Origin: Variovorax sp. IB41
GTDB lineage: Bacteria; Pseudomonadota; Gammaproteobacteria; Burkholderiales; Burkholderiaceae_C
Assembly (NCBI RefSeq): GCF_016405905.1
Contig: NZ_JAEFCB010000021.1
Span: forward strand, 41,094-105,093
Direction: 5' to 3'
DNA: 64,000 nt
A program made the position numbers and the translations under genes. The notes under the pieces are model-generated. The model had not been told where the DNA came from. It searched no databases and saw only the letters and a list, made by a program, of their open reading frames with translations. Shown piece after piece: positions 18,425 through 26,321 of the stretch (positions are counted from its first letter, which is position 1; each line of letters begins with the position of its first letter).

Positions 18425-19732
18425 TCACGCGTGGGCCGGGTGGGCGAGGGTGGCGTTGGCCTCCTCGTCGATCGCCTTCGCATTGACCTCGGCATCGCCC
18501 TCGGAGAGCAGCTCGCCCTCCCACTTGGCGACCACCGCGGTGGCGATGGAATTGCCCACCGCGTTGGTGGCCGAGCGGCCCATGTCCAGGAACGTGTCCA
18601 CGCCCAGGATCAAGAGCAGGCCGGCCTCGGGAATGTCGAAGTGGTTGAGCGTGGCGGCAATCACCACCAGCGAAGCGCGCGGCACGCCGGCCATGCCCTT
18701 GGAAGTGAGCATGAGGATCAGCAGCATGGTGACCTGCGTGCTGATCGGCATGTGGATGTTGTAGGCCTGCGCGATGAAGAGCACGGCGAAGGTGCAGTAC
18801 ATCATCGAGCCGTCCAGGTTGAACGAGTAGCCCATCGGCATCACGAAGCTGGAGATCTTGCGCTTCACGCCGAACCGGTCGAGCGCCTGCAGGATCTTGG
18901 GATACGCCGCCTCGGAACTGGCCGTGGCGAACGACAGCAGGAAGGCTTCCTTGATGAGCACCAGCAGCTTGAACACGCGCGGCCCGAGGAAGAGGAAGCC
19001 CGCCAGCACCAGCACGCTCCACAGCACGAAGAGGCCCAGGTAGAAGTCGCCCATGAAGACGGCGAACTTCAGGAGAATGCCCAGGCCGTTCACCGCGACC
19101 GTGGCGGCCATGGCGGCGAGCACCGCGAGCGGCGCGAGCTTCATCACGTAGCCTGTGATCTTGAGCATCGCGTGCGAGAGCTCCTCGATGGCGGCCACCA
19201 GCGTCTTGGCCTTGTCGCCCAGCGAGGCGAGCGCCACGCCGAAGAACATCGAGAACACCACGATCTGCAGGATCTCGTTGTTGGCCATGGCCTCCACGAA
19301 CGACTTGGGCACCGTGTGGCTCACGAAGTCCTTGAGCGTGAACTTGGAGGTGGCCAGGTTGGCCGAGGCGCCGATGTCGGGCAGCGGCAGGCCCAGGTTC
19401 TCGCCGGGCTTGAGCAGGTTGGCCATGACCAGGCCGATGACCAGCGAGATGAGCGAGGCGGTGAGGAACCAGCCGATCGCCTTGCCGAACACTCGGCCCA
19501 CCGATTTGGCGTCGCCCATGTGCGCGATGCCCACCACCAGCGTGGAGAACACCAGCGGGCCGATCAGCATCTTGATCAGGCGCAGGAACACGTCCGAGAC
19601 GATGGACACGTAGTCCGCGATTTCCTTGGCAGCCTTCTTGTCCGGGAAGCTGGAGAAGATCATGTAGCCGACGATGATGCCGAGCACCATGGCAATCAGG
19701 ATCCATGCGGCCATCGGCAGCTTTTTCTTCAT
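18425..19732 (-). CDS. Dicarboxylate/amino acid:cation symporter (DAACS family)
   Basis: Secondary transporter of the GltP/DctA family, 435 aa, inner membrane, with eight helices and two re-entrant hairpins expected. Family hallmarks are the serine-rich hairpin (SFATASSEAAYP), the NMDGT-equivalent motif (SFNLDGS), a following GMAGVPRAS hairpin and DTFLDMGRSATNAVGNSIA. Likely substrates are C4-dicarboxylates or glutamate/aspartate. The adjacent Glu-type binding protein favours the amino acids. Transcribed opposite to the his genes. Its C-terminal tail is acidic and Ala-rich. Confidence 0.9.
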   Translation of the reverse strand: MKKKLPMAAWILIAMVLGIIVGYMIFSSFPDKKAAKEIADYVSIVSDVFLRLIKMLIGPLVFSTLVVGIAHMGDAKSVGRVFGKAIGWFLTASLISLVIGLVMANLLKPGENLGLPLPDIGASANLATSKFTLKDFVSHTVPKSFVEAMANNEILQIVVFSMFFGVALASLGDKAKTLVAAIEELSHAMLKITGYVMKLAPLAVLAAMAATVAVNGLGILLKFAVFMGDFYLGLFVLWSVLVLAGFLFLGPRVFKLLVLIKEAFLLSFATASSEAAYPKILQALDRFGVKRKISSFVMPMGYSFNLDGSMMYCTFAVLFIAQAYNIHMPISTQVTMLLILMLTSKGMAGVPRASLVVIAATLNHFDIPEAGLLLILGVDTFLDMGRSATNAVGNSIATAVVAKWEGELLSEGDAEVNAKAIDEEANATLAHPAHA

Positions 19733-19860
19733 GAGATTCCCCTTTGGATGTGTGAGTGTTTTTTAGAGGGAGACAGGGTATCCAAGAAGGCCCCGGCCAC
19801 GCAATGGGCCCCCGATGCCAATTCCGTGCCATGGTGCGGGGGCTGCCTACAATTCCTCAC

Positions 19861-20697
19861 ATGGAAATCACCCCGATCGACTTGCGCGGCCAGCCCGCGA
19901 TCCGTGCCACCGGCGCGGACGGAAGCACCCTCGCGATCGCCCTGCACGGTGCGCAGGTGCTCTCGTGGACCACGGCCGACGGAGGGGAAAGGTTCTTTCT
20001 CAGCCCCCGCGCGGTGTTCGACGGCAAGACCGCGATCCGGGGCGGCGTGCCCATTTGCTGCCCGCAGTTCAACATGCGCGGCATGCTGCCCAAGCATGGG
20101 TTCATGCGCAATTTGCCTTGGGAACTCCAGGCCTCGGGTACCGCGCCGGGAACCCTGGCGTTCCGGCTGCGCGACAACGAGGCCACTCGGGCGCTCTGGC
20201 CGCACGCTTTCGAGGCACGCCTGGAAGTCACGCTGGCCCCCGGCCAGTTGCGCATCGCGCTCACGCTGACCAACACCGGCCCCGCGCCCTGGGCCTTTGC
20301 CGCGGCGCTGCATTCCTACTTGCACGTCGACGACATCGCCCAGGTGCGGCTCGAGGGCCTCGAAGGCGCCAACCGCTGGGATTCGCTGCGCGACGACCGC
20401 CATGTGGAGACCGCTGCCGCATTGCGGTTCGACGCCGAGTTCGACAGCGTCTATGCGGCGCCCGCAAAACCGCTGCGCCTCGTGCAGCCGAGCGGCACGC
20501 TCGAGATCTCGCAAAGCGCGAGCTGCACCGAAACCGTGGTGTGGAACCCCGGCGCCGAACTCTGCGCCAAACTGACCGACATGCCGGCCGACGGCTACCG
20601 CCACATGCTCTGCGTCGAGGCCGCGCGCATCGACGAGCAAGTGACGCTGGCGCCCGGCGCCCAGTGGCAGGGCTGGCAACAGCTCACCGTTCTCTGA
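19861..20697 (+). CDS. D-hexose-6-phosphate mutarotase (YeaD-like)
   Basis: Aldose-1-epimerase-fold enzyme of the glucose-6-phosphate 1-epimerase branch (278 aa), interconverting anomers of hexose 6-phosphates in the cytoplasm. Motifs include HGAQVLSW, FLSPRAVFDGKTAIRGGVPICCPQF (the RGG-PIC-PqF block of YeaD) and HSYLHVDDIAQV with the conserved His. ATG 19861 is preferred over an upstream in-frame ATG at 19756 because the fold begins here. Located just before hisF, with no metabolic link to histidine that I can name. Confidence 0.85.
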   Translation: MEITPIDLRGQPAIRATGADGSTLAIALHGAQVLSWTTADGGERFFLSPRAVFDGKTAIRGGVPICCPQFNMRGMLPKHGFMRNLPWELQASGTAPGTLAFRLRDNEATRALWPHAFEARLEVTLAPGQLRIALTLTNTGPAPWAFAAALHSYLHVDDIAQVRLEGLEGANRWDSLRDDRHVETAAALRFDAEFDSVYAAPAKPLRLVQPSGTLEISQSASCTETVVWNPGAELCAKLTDMPADGYRHMLCVEAARIDEQVTLAPGAQWQGWQQLTVL

Positions 20698-20719
20698 TTT
20701 CCTTCCGGTTCACATTCCC

Positions 20720-21505
20720 ATGCTTGCCAAACGCATCATTCCCTGCCTCGACGTCACCGGCGGCCGCGTCGTCAAGGGCGTCAACTTCCTCGAACTGCGC
20801 GATGCCGGCGATCCGGTCGAGATCGCCGCGCGCTACAACGCGCAGGGCGCCGACGAGCTCACCTTCCTGGACATCACCGCCACCAGCGACGGGCGCGACC
20901 TGATCCTGCCGATCATCGAGGCGGTGGCCTCGCAGGTCTTCATTCCGCTCACGGTGGGCGGCGGCGTTCGCACCGTGGCCGATGTGCGCCGGCTCCTCAA
21001 TGCGGGCGCGGACAAGACCAGCTTCAACTCGGCCGCCATCGCCGATCCGCAGGTGATCAACGACGCCTCGCAGAAATACGGCTCGCAGTGCATCGTGGTG
21101 GCCATCGATGCCAAGCGCCGCACGCCCGAAGAGGCGGCCACGCGCGGCCCGGGCTGGGACGTTTACAGCCACGGCGGCCGCAAGAACACGGGCCTGGACG
21201 CGGTTCAGTGGGCCACCGAGATGGCGCGCCGCGGCGCGGGCGAGATCCTCCTCACGAGCATGGACCGCGACGGCACCAAGAGCGGCTTCGACCTCGCGCT
21301 CACCCGTGCGGTGAGCGATGCAGTCAGCGTGCCGGTGATCGCCTCGGGCGGCGTCGGCAACCTGGACGACCTGGCCGACGGCATCCAGACCGGCGGCGCC
21401 GACGCGGTGCTGGCCGCCAGCATCTTTCACTACGGCGAGCACACCGTGGGCGAGGCGAAAGCCCGCATGGCCGCGCGGGGCATTCCCGTGCGAATCGACC
21501 GTTGA
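20720..21505 (+). CDS. hisF: Imidazole glycerol phosphate synthase, cyclase subunit
   Basis: TIM-barrel partner of HisH. It uses the channelled ammonia to convert PRFAR to IGP plus AICAR. 261 aa. The catalytic aspartates are visible in IPCLDVTGGRVVKG (first strand) and TSMDRDGTKSGFD (fifth strand). Also present are TVGGGVRTVADVRRLL and ASGGVGNLDDL for phosphate binding. Resumes the his operon after the inserted genes. Confidence 0.96.
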   Translation: MLAKRIIPCLDVTGGRVVKGVNFLELRDAGDPVEIAARYNAQGADELTFLDITATSDGRDLILPIIEAVASQVFIPLTVGGGVRTVADVRRLLNAGADKTSFNSAAIADPQVINDASQKYGSQCIVVAIDAKRRTPEEAATRGPGWDVYSHGGRKNTGLDAVQWATEMARRGAGEILLTSMDRDGTKSGFDLALTRAVSDAVSVPVIASGGVGNLDDLADGIQTGGADAVLAASIFHYGEHTVGEAKARMAARGIPVRIDR

Positions 21506-21549
21506 TCGGCCGCTGAGGGGTCTTTGCCCCATCCCCGACAATACCGCCC

Positions 21550-21939
21550 ATGAAATGGCTCGATGAAGTGAAGTGGGACGCGAACGGACTCGTACCCGTG
21601 ATCGCGCAGGAACAAGGCAGCAACGACGTGCTGATGTTCGCCTGGATGAACCGCGAGGCGCTCGAAAAGACCGCCGAGCTGGGCCGCGCGGTGTATTTCA
21701 GCCGCTCGCGCAACAAGCTGTGGTTCAAGGGCGAGGAATCGGGCCACGTGCAGACCGTGCACGAGATCCGCATGGACTGCGACAACGACGTGGTGCTGCT
21801 CAAGGTCACCCAGCTGGGCCACGAGCCCGGCATCGCCTGCCACACCGGCCGCCACAGCTGCTTCTTCAGCAAGTACGAAAAGGGCCAGTGGACCGTGGTG
21901 GAGCCGGTCTTGAAAGACCCGGAATCGATCTACAAATGA
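21550..21939 (+). CDS. hisI: Phosphoribosyl-AMP cyclohydrolase
   Basis: Zn/Mg-dependent cyclohydrolase opening the adenine ring of PR-AMP. Monofunctional, 129 aa, with the typical MFAWMNREALEKT start region and the metal-binding cysteines in RMDCDNDVVLLKV and GIACHTGRHSCF. It overlaps hisE by four bases. In enterobacteria the two domains are fused; here they are separate, as is usual in betaproteobacteria. Confidence 0.96.
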   Translation: MKWLDEVKWDANGLVPVIAQEQGSNDVLMFAWMNREALEKTAELGRAVYFSRSRNKLWFKGEESGHVQTVHEIRMDCDNDVVLLKVTQLGHEPGIACHTGRHSCFFSKYEKGQWTVVEPVLKDPESIYK

Positions 21940-22328
21940 CCGGCACCGTGAACACCACCTCCAACACTTCCGATGGCCTCGCACGCCTGGCCGCGGTCAT
22001 CGAGACCCGCCTGCCCGCCAACGGCGGCGACCCCGAGAAGAGCTACGTCGCGCGCCTGCTGCACAAGGGCCCCGACGCCTTCTTGAAGAAGATCGGCGAG
22101 GAAGCCACCGAGGTCGTGATGGCCGCCAAGGACGCCGACCACGGCGGCGACCGCTCGAAAATAGTGAACGAAGTGGCCGACTTGTGGTTCCACACCATGG
22201 TGGCGCTCGCGCACTACGGTTTCTCGCCGGCAGAAGTGGTCGCGGAGCTCGAGCGCCGCGAGGGCACCAGCGGCATCGAGGAAAAAGCCCTGCGCAAGGT
22301 GCAGGCCCGCGAAGCAAGCAACGATTGA
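21936..22328 (+). CDS. hisE: Phosphoribosyl-ATP pyrophosphatase
   Basis: MazG-like all-alpha pyrophosphohydrolase converting PR-ATP to PR-AMP. 130 aa. The metal-binding signature is KIGEEATEVVMAAKD followed by EVADLWFHTMVAL. ATG 21936 overlaps the hisI stop. Last histidine-pathway gene of the cluster; the downstream small genes continue in the same direction with short spacers. Confidence 0.95.
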   Translation: MTGTVNTTSNTSDGLARLAAVIETRLPANGGDPEKSYVARLLHKGPDAFLKKIGEEATEVVMAAKDADHGGDRSKIVNEVADLWFHTMVALAHYGFSPAEVVAELERREGTSGIEEKALRKVQAREASND

Positions 22329-22339
22329 AAGGACATCCC

Positions 22340-22729
22340 ATGGCCAACGACATCGTGAACGTGGAACCCGACGAATCGCTCAAGACCTGGGGCTGGGTGA
22401 GCTACATCCTGCACCTGATCGTGGCCATTGGCGCGGTCCTCCCGGGGGCTCAGGCCTCCGTCGTCATCCTGCTCGTGGCCCTGGTGATCGATTTCGTCAA
22501 GCGCGACGACGCGGCCGGCACCTGGCAGGCCTCGCACTTCAGCTGGCGCATCCGCTCGGTGCTCTGGGCCGGCCTCCTGTACATCGTCACCTCGTGGCTG
22601 TGGCTGCTCTTTTTCATTCCGGGCTGGATCGCCTGGAGCCTGATTTCGCTGTGGTTCCTCTACCGGATCGTCAAAGGCATGATCCGCATGAACGACAACC
22701 GCCCGATGGAACCCAAAGATGTCATCTGA
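22340..22729 (+). CDS. DUF4870-like small membrane protein
   Basis: 129 aa, with three to four hydrophobic segments (about residues 20-38, 38-55, 72-92 and 92-112) separated by short loops. There is a conserved-looking FVKRDDAAGTWQASHFSWRIRS loop between helices. The pattern fits the DUF4870/Tic20-like family of unknown function. It starts 11 bases after hisE and overlaps the HIT gene by 11 bases, so it belongs to the his-tat transcript. Confidence 0.7.
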   Translation: MANDIVNVEPDESLKTWGWVSYILHLIVAIGAVLPGAQASVVILLVALVIDFVKRDDAAGTWQASHFSWRIRSVLWAGLLYIVTSWLWLLFFIPGWIAWSLISLWFLYRIVKGMIRMNDNRPMEPKDVI

Positions 22730-23078
22730 TCCGAACTGCGTTTTCTGCAAAATCGTCGAAGGCAAGATCCCTTCGCGCAAGGTCTACGAAGACGAGGACC
22801 TGTTCGGTTTCCATGACATCTCGCCCTGGGCGCCGGTGCATTTCATGCTGGTGCCCAAGAAGCACATCGCCTCGATGGCCCAGCTCACGCCCGACGACGC
22901 CGCGCTCATGGGCAAGATCATGACCCTGGCGCCCAGGCTGGCGCTGGAGCAGGGCTGCAGGCCCTATCCGGACGGCGGCTACCGCGTCGTCGTCAACACC
23001 GGCACCGAGGGCGGGCAGGAGGTTCACCATCTCCATGTGCACGTCATGGGCGGTCCCCGGCCATGGCTTCGCGGCTGA
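22719..23078 (+). CDS. HIT-family nucleotide-binding protein (HinT-like)
   Basis: Histidine-triad purine nucleotide phosphoramidase of the Hint branch, 119 aa. The HIT motif HHLHVHVMGG is at the C-terminus. The N-terminal CVFCKIVEGKIPSRKVYEDEDLFGFHDI matches HinT, with its Cys-x-x-Cys pair. Cytoplasmic and typically dimeric. Overlaps the preceding gene by 11 bases. Confidence 0.9.
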   Translation: MSSDPNCVFCKIVEGKIPSRKVYEDEDLFGFHDISPWAPVHFMLVPKKHIASMAQLTPDDAALMGKIMTLAPRLALEQGCRPYPDGGYRVVVNTGTEGGQEVHHLHVHVMGGPRPWLRG

Positions 23079-23143
23079 CTTTCGTCAAGCCAAACTGTCA
23101 CATTCCGACCGACTAAAATCGGACACATTCTTAGGAGTCTTCC

Positions 23144-23395
23144 ATGGGTTCTTTTTCTATCTGGCACTGGCTGATCGTGCTGCTCGTCGTGGTCATGATC
23201 TTCGGCACCAAGAAGCTGCGGAACATGGGTTCGGACCTTGGCGGCGCCGTCAAGGGCTTCAAGGACGGCATGAAGGATGCCAACGGCAATCCCACCACCG
23301 ACGCATCGGCCGCTTCCGCCCCCGCGGCGCAAGTGACCGGCCAGCCGGCCAACAGCGACAAGACGATCGACGTCGAAGCGCGTCAGAAGTCCTGA
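23144..23395 (+). CDS. tatA: Sec-independent translocase subunit TatA
   Basis: Pore-forming subunit of the twin-arginine translocase, 83 aa. An N-terminal transmembrane helix (WHWLIVLLVVVMIFG) is followed by the FGTKKLRNMGSDLGGAVKGFK amphipathic helix and a hydrophilic tail. The AGGAG at 23132-23136 is well placed. A TAAAAT box at 23115-23120 may be a -10 element, but no good -35 is visible. Confidence 0.94.
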   Translation: MGSFSIWHWLIVLLVVVMIFGTKKLRNMGSDLGGAVKGFKDGMKDANGNPTTDASAASAPAAQVTGQPANSDKTIDVEARQKS

Positions 23396-23408
23396 GCGCG
23401 GACCGCAC

Positions 23409-23867
23409 GTGCTGGACCTCGGCATTGAGAAGCTGGCGCTGATCGGCGTCGTGGCGCTGATCGTCATCGGGCCGGAGAAGCTGCCGCGCGTGGCCCGCAC
23501 GGTGGGCACCCTGCTGGGCAAGGCGCAGCGCTACGTGAACGACGTCAAGGCCGAAGTCAACCGCTCGATGGAGCTGGACGAGCTGCGCAAGATGAAGACC
23601 ACGGTGGAGGATGCGGCCCGCGACGTCGAGCACAACATCCACACCGGCGCGAGCGAATTCGAGAAGCAGTTCTCCGGCTCCGGCGAAACGCTCTCGGCCC
23701 TGGCCGAGCCCGAAGCCCCGGTGCCCGAATACAAGCACCCCCGCAAGAACTGGCGCCTGAAGCAGGGCGCCACGCCGAATTGGTACAAGGCGCGCAACGG
23801 CGTGCGGACCAAGGCGTTGTCGGGTGCGGCGCGGGTTGCGCGCTTTCGCCCCCACAAGATCAATTAG
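23409..23867 (+). CDS. tatB: Sec-independent translocase subunit TatB
   Basis: Signal-peptide receptor partner of TatC, 152 aa. It has the canonical start L-DLGIEKLALIGVVALIVIGPEKLP and then the amphipathic RVARTVGTLLGKAQRYVNDV. The start codon is GTG (23409), matching the usual first residue of beta-proteobacterial TatB (M-I/L-D-L-G). 13 bases after tatA. Confidence 0.94.
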   Translation: MLDLGIEKLALIGVVALIVIGPEKLPRVARTVGTLLGKAQRYVNDVKAEVNRSMELDELRKMKTTVEDAARDVEHNIHTGASEFEKQFSGSGETLSALAEPEAPVPEYKHPRKNWRLKQGATPNWYKARNGVRTKALSGAARVARFRPHKIN

Positions 23868-23933
23868 CGCTTCAACACCCCCGCGTTTCTCGCTTGCCGC
23901 ACGCCGGCCGAAGCCACGCTCTTTCCTTTCCCC

Positions 23934-24743
23934 ATGGCCGATTCCGACGAAAAGAAAAAAGACAAAGAAGACGAGCTGGCGGGCACCGAGCAGCCGTTCG
24001 TGCAGCACCTGGTCGAGCTTCGCGACCGGCTGCTCTACTGCGTCTACGGCCTGGCGATTGCCGGCATCCTGCTGTCCATCTGGCCTGGCCCGGGCGGGCT
24101 GATCGACCTGATCGCAATGCCCATCCGCGCGCACATGCCGCCGGATGCCAAGCTGATCGCCATCGGCGTGTTCTCGCCCTTCTTCGTGCCGCTGAAGGTG
24201 CTGATGATGACGGCCGTGCTGCTGGCGCTGCCCTGGCTCATGTACCAGGCCTGGATGTTCGTGGCGCCCGGGCTCTACAGCCACGAAAAGCGCTTTGCGC
24301 TGCCGCTGATCTTCTTCGGCAGCATGCTGGCCTATGCGGGCATCGCCTTCGTGCAGTTCTTCGTGCTGGACAAGATGTTCAGCTTCATCCAGAAGTTCAC
24401 CCCCGCCGCGGTGGCTGCCACACCCGACATCTCGTCGTACGTGGAGGCGATCCTCTCGCTCTACATCGCGTTCGGCGTCGCCTTCCAGGTGCCAATCGTT
24501 GTGATGCTGCTGGTGCGCTTCGAGATGGTGACCATCGAGAAGCTCAAGTCCTTCCGCGGCTACTTCATCGTGGTGGCCTTCGTGGTGGCCGCGGTGCTCA
24601 CGCCGCCCGACGTGGTGTCGCAACTCGCGCTGGCGGTGCCGATGTGCCTGCTGTACGAGGTGGGCATCATCGGCGCGCGTTACTTCGCGCAGAGTGGCAA
24701 GAAGCCTGAAGAAGAAAACGCCGACTCTTCAGCGTCGAGCTGA
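23934..24743 (+). CDS. tatC: Sec-independent translocase subunit TatC
   Basis: Six-helix core of the Tat translocase that recognises the twin-arginine motif. 269 aa. The family signature is clear: FVQHLVELRDRLLYCVYGL near the N-terminus, then PPDAKLIAIGVFSPFFVPLKV, the YQAWMFVAPGLYSHEKR block and AVLTPPDVVSQLALAVPMCLLYE. A likely client in this window is the Tat-signal lactonase-like protein at 55083. Confidence 0.95.
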   Translation: MADSDEKKKDKEDELAGTEQPFVQHLVELRDRLLYCVYGLAIAGILLSIWPGPGGLIDLIAMPIRAHMPPDAKLIAIGVFSPFFVPLKVLMMTAVLLALPWLMYQAWMFVAPGLYSHEKRFALPLIFFGSMLAYAGIAFVQFFVLDKMFSFIQKFTPAAVAATPDISSYVEAILSLYIAFGVAFQVPIVVMLLVRFEMVTIEKLKSFRGYFIVVAFVVAAVLTPPDVVSQLALAVPMCLLYEVGIIGARYFAQSGKKPEEENADSSASS

Positions 24744-24764
24744 GGCCTTCACCGAATCCGCCTT

Positions 24765-24866
24765 CGCCGGAAACACCGAGGAACCGGCTTTCGCCGGGCC
24801 TCAGGTGTTGCCCCCGGTAGGGGGTTGGCGCAGCGACACGAAGTGCGCGAAGCCTGGGGGCGAGCC
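24765..24866 (-). repeat. Intergenic repeat family B, copy 3 (inverted)
   Basis: Lies between the convergent tatC and htrA genes and is the reverse complement of the family B copies at 7325 and 15298. On the minus strand it reads GGCTCGCCCCCAGGC, CTTCGCGCACTTCGTGTCGC, CCAACCCCCTACCGGGGGC and a GCCCGGCGAAAGCCGG hairpin block. No T tract. Confidence 0.75.
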
Positions 24867-24868
24867 TT

Positions 24869-26029
24869 TTATTCCTGCTGATTGGGGACTTGCCGGACCG
24901 GGCTCTTCGGCCTGAGCCCCGGCGTCACGTCCAGTTCCATCTTGTCGCTGCCGCGCTGCAGCGCAAAGCGCGAGGTGTCGCCGGGCTTCAGGCCCGCCAC
25001 GGCGGTCAGCAGCGCCTGCACGTTGTCGGTCTTCTTCTCGCCCACCGAGGTGATCACGTCGCCCGGCCGGATGCCGGCCTTGGCGGCGGGGCCGTTCTGC
25101 AGCACGCCGGTGATGATCACGCCCGCATCGGCCTTCACGCCGAAGGTCTCGGCCAGTTCGGGCGACAGGTCGTTCGGCTCGACGCCGATCCAGCCGCGGC
25201 GCACCTGGCCTTCCTTCACGATGCCCTCGAGCACGATCTTGGCCATCGACACCGGGATGGCGAAGCCGATGCCCATGCTGCCGCCCGAGCGCGAGTAGAT
25301 CGCGGTGTTGATGCCCTGCAGGTTGCCGTTGACGTCGATCAGCGCGCCGCCCGAGTTGCCGGGGTTGATGGCCGCATCGGTCTGGATGAAGTTCTCGAAA
25401 TTGTTGATGCCCAGCTGGTTGCGGCCGAGCGCCGAGACGATGCCGCTGGTCACGGTCTGGCCCACGCCGAAGGGGTTGCCGATGGCCAGCACCTGGTCGC
25501 CCACGAGCAGTTCGTCGGAGTTGCCCAGAACGATCACCGGGAGCTTGTCCAGCTCGATCTTGAGCACCGCCAGGTCGGTGTCGGGGTCGGTGCCGATCAC
25601 CTTGCCGCGCGCGTGGCGGCTGTCGTTCAGGGTCACCTCGATTTCATCGGCGCCCTCGACCACGTGGTTGTTGGTGAGGATGTAGCCGTCGGTGCTCACG
25701 ATCACGCCGCTGCCCAGGCCCACCTGGGGCTGGTCGGCCTGGTCGCCGAAGAAGAAGCGAAACCACGGGTCGTTGCTGCGCGGATGGCGCTGCGCGGCCT
25801 TGCTGGTGTTGATGCTCACCACCGCCGGCGAGGCCTTCTTGGCCGCCGCGCTCAGGCTGCCGACGGCGGGCACGCTCGGGGCGCCGGCCGGGGCCTCGAC
25901 GATCGACACCACGCCGCCGAGCGAGGTCGCGCGCTTGTTGATCCATTCGGGCTTGAGCGTCGCGACGACGAAATAGGCCGCCAGGAGGACGGTCACGGCT
26001 TGGGCAAAGAGCAGCCAGGTGCGTTTCAT
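24869..26029 (-). CDS. Membrane-anchored HtrA/Do-family serine protease
   Basis: Periplasmic quality-control protease of the DegS/DegQ type, 386 aa. One N-terminal helix (about residues 5-25, LLFAQAVTVLLAAYFVVATL) has no clear cleavage site, so it is likely an anchor. The catalytic triad is visible as His in LTNNHVVEG, Asp in DTDLAVL and Ser in NPGNSGGAL. A single PDZ domain follows (about 280-375, GWIGVEPNDLSPELAETFGV and AAKAGIRPGDVITSV). One PDZ plus an anchor suggests a DegS-like role, but anti-sigma cleavage is not shown here. Confidence 0.9.
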   Translation of the reverse strand: MKRTWLLFAQAVTVLLAAYFVVATLKPEWINKRATSLGGVVSIVEAPAGAPSVPAVGSLSAAAKKASPAVVSINTSKAAQRHPRSNDPWFRFFFGDQADQPQVGLGSGVIVSTDGYILTNNHVVEGADEIEVTLNDSRHARGKVIGTDPDTDLAVLKIELDKLPVIVLGNSDELLVGDQVLAIGNPFGVGQTVTSGIVSALGRNQLGINNFENFIQTDAAINPGNSGGALIDVNGNLQGINTAIYSRSGGSMGIGFAIPVSMAKIVLEGIVKEGQVRRGWIGVEPNDLSPELAETFGVKADAGVIITGVLQNGPAAKAGIRPGDVITSVGEKKTDNVQALLTAVAGLKPGDTSRFALQRGSDKMELDVTPGLRPKSPVRQVPNQQE

Positions 26030-26321
26030 GAAAACTTGATGAAAAGACGTTTGAAGACACCGCCTGCGACGGCGATGCGTGCGATTGTCCCTCAATGGGG
26101 TTGACCATAGACCGCGCCGCACGGTCGAGATTGGCAAAGCCCGGCTGCGTGAATACGGGATAACCCCTAGCATCGCGCAGCGATCCCACCCGGCTCCCAC
26201 CTTTTCAGGCCTCCCGCGCTGCCCACCCGGCGGATGCGGCCAGGCGTTTCGTCAGCGCGCTGTCCCCCGTTTTTCCCATCCGGTCTGGCGACGGCGCGCG
26301 ATCACGATTTCCCTGCCAGCC

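Noticed and set aside
23409..23867. Frameshift or missing start in tatB
   Set aside because: The gene simply uses GTG; the first residues match the normal TatB N-terminus.
26079..26321. N-terminal extension of the MFS transporter
   Set aside because: The extra 81 residues are not hydrophobic and do not fit the family. ATG 26322 begins the normal MHS-type N-terminus.
26030..26321. A small gene between htrA and the MFS transporter
   Set aside because: Open frames here are extensions of the flanking genes. No ribosome binding site or coherent protein; treated as a divergent promoter region.
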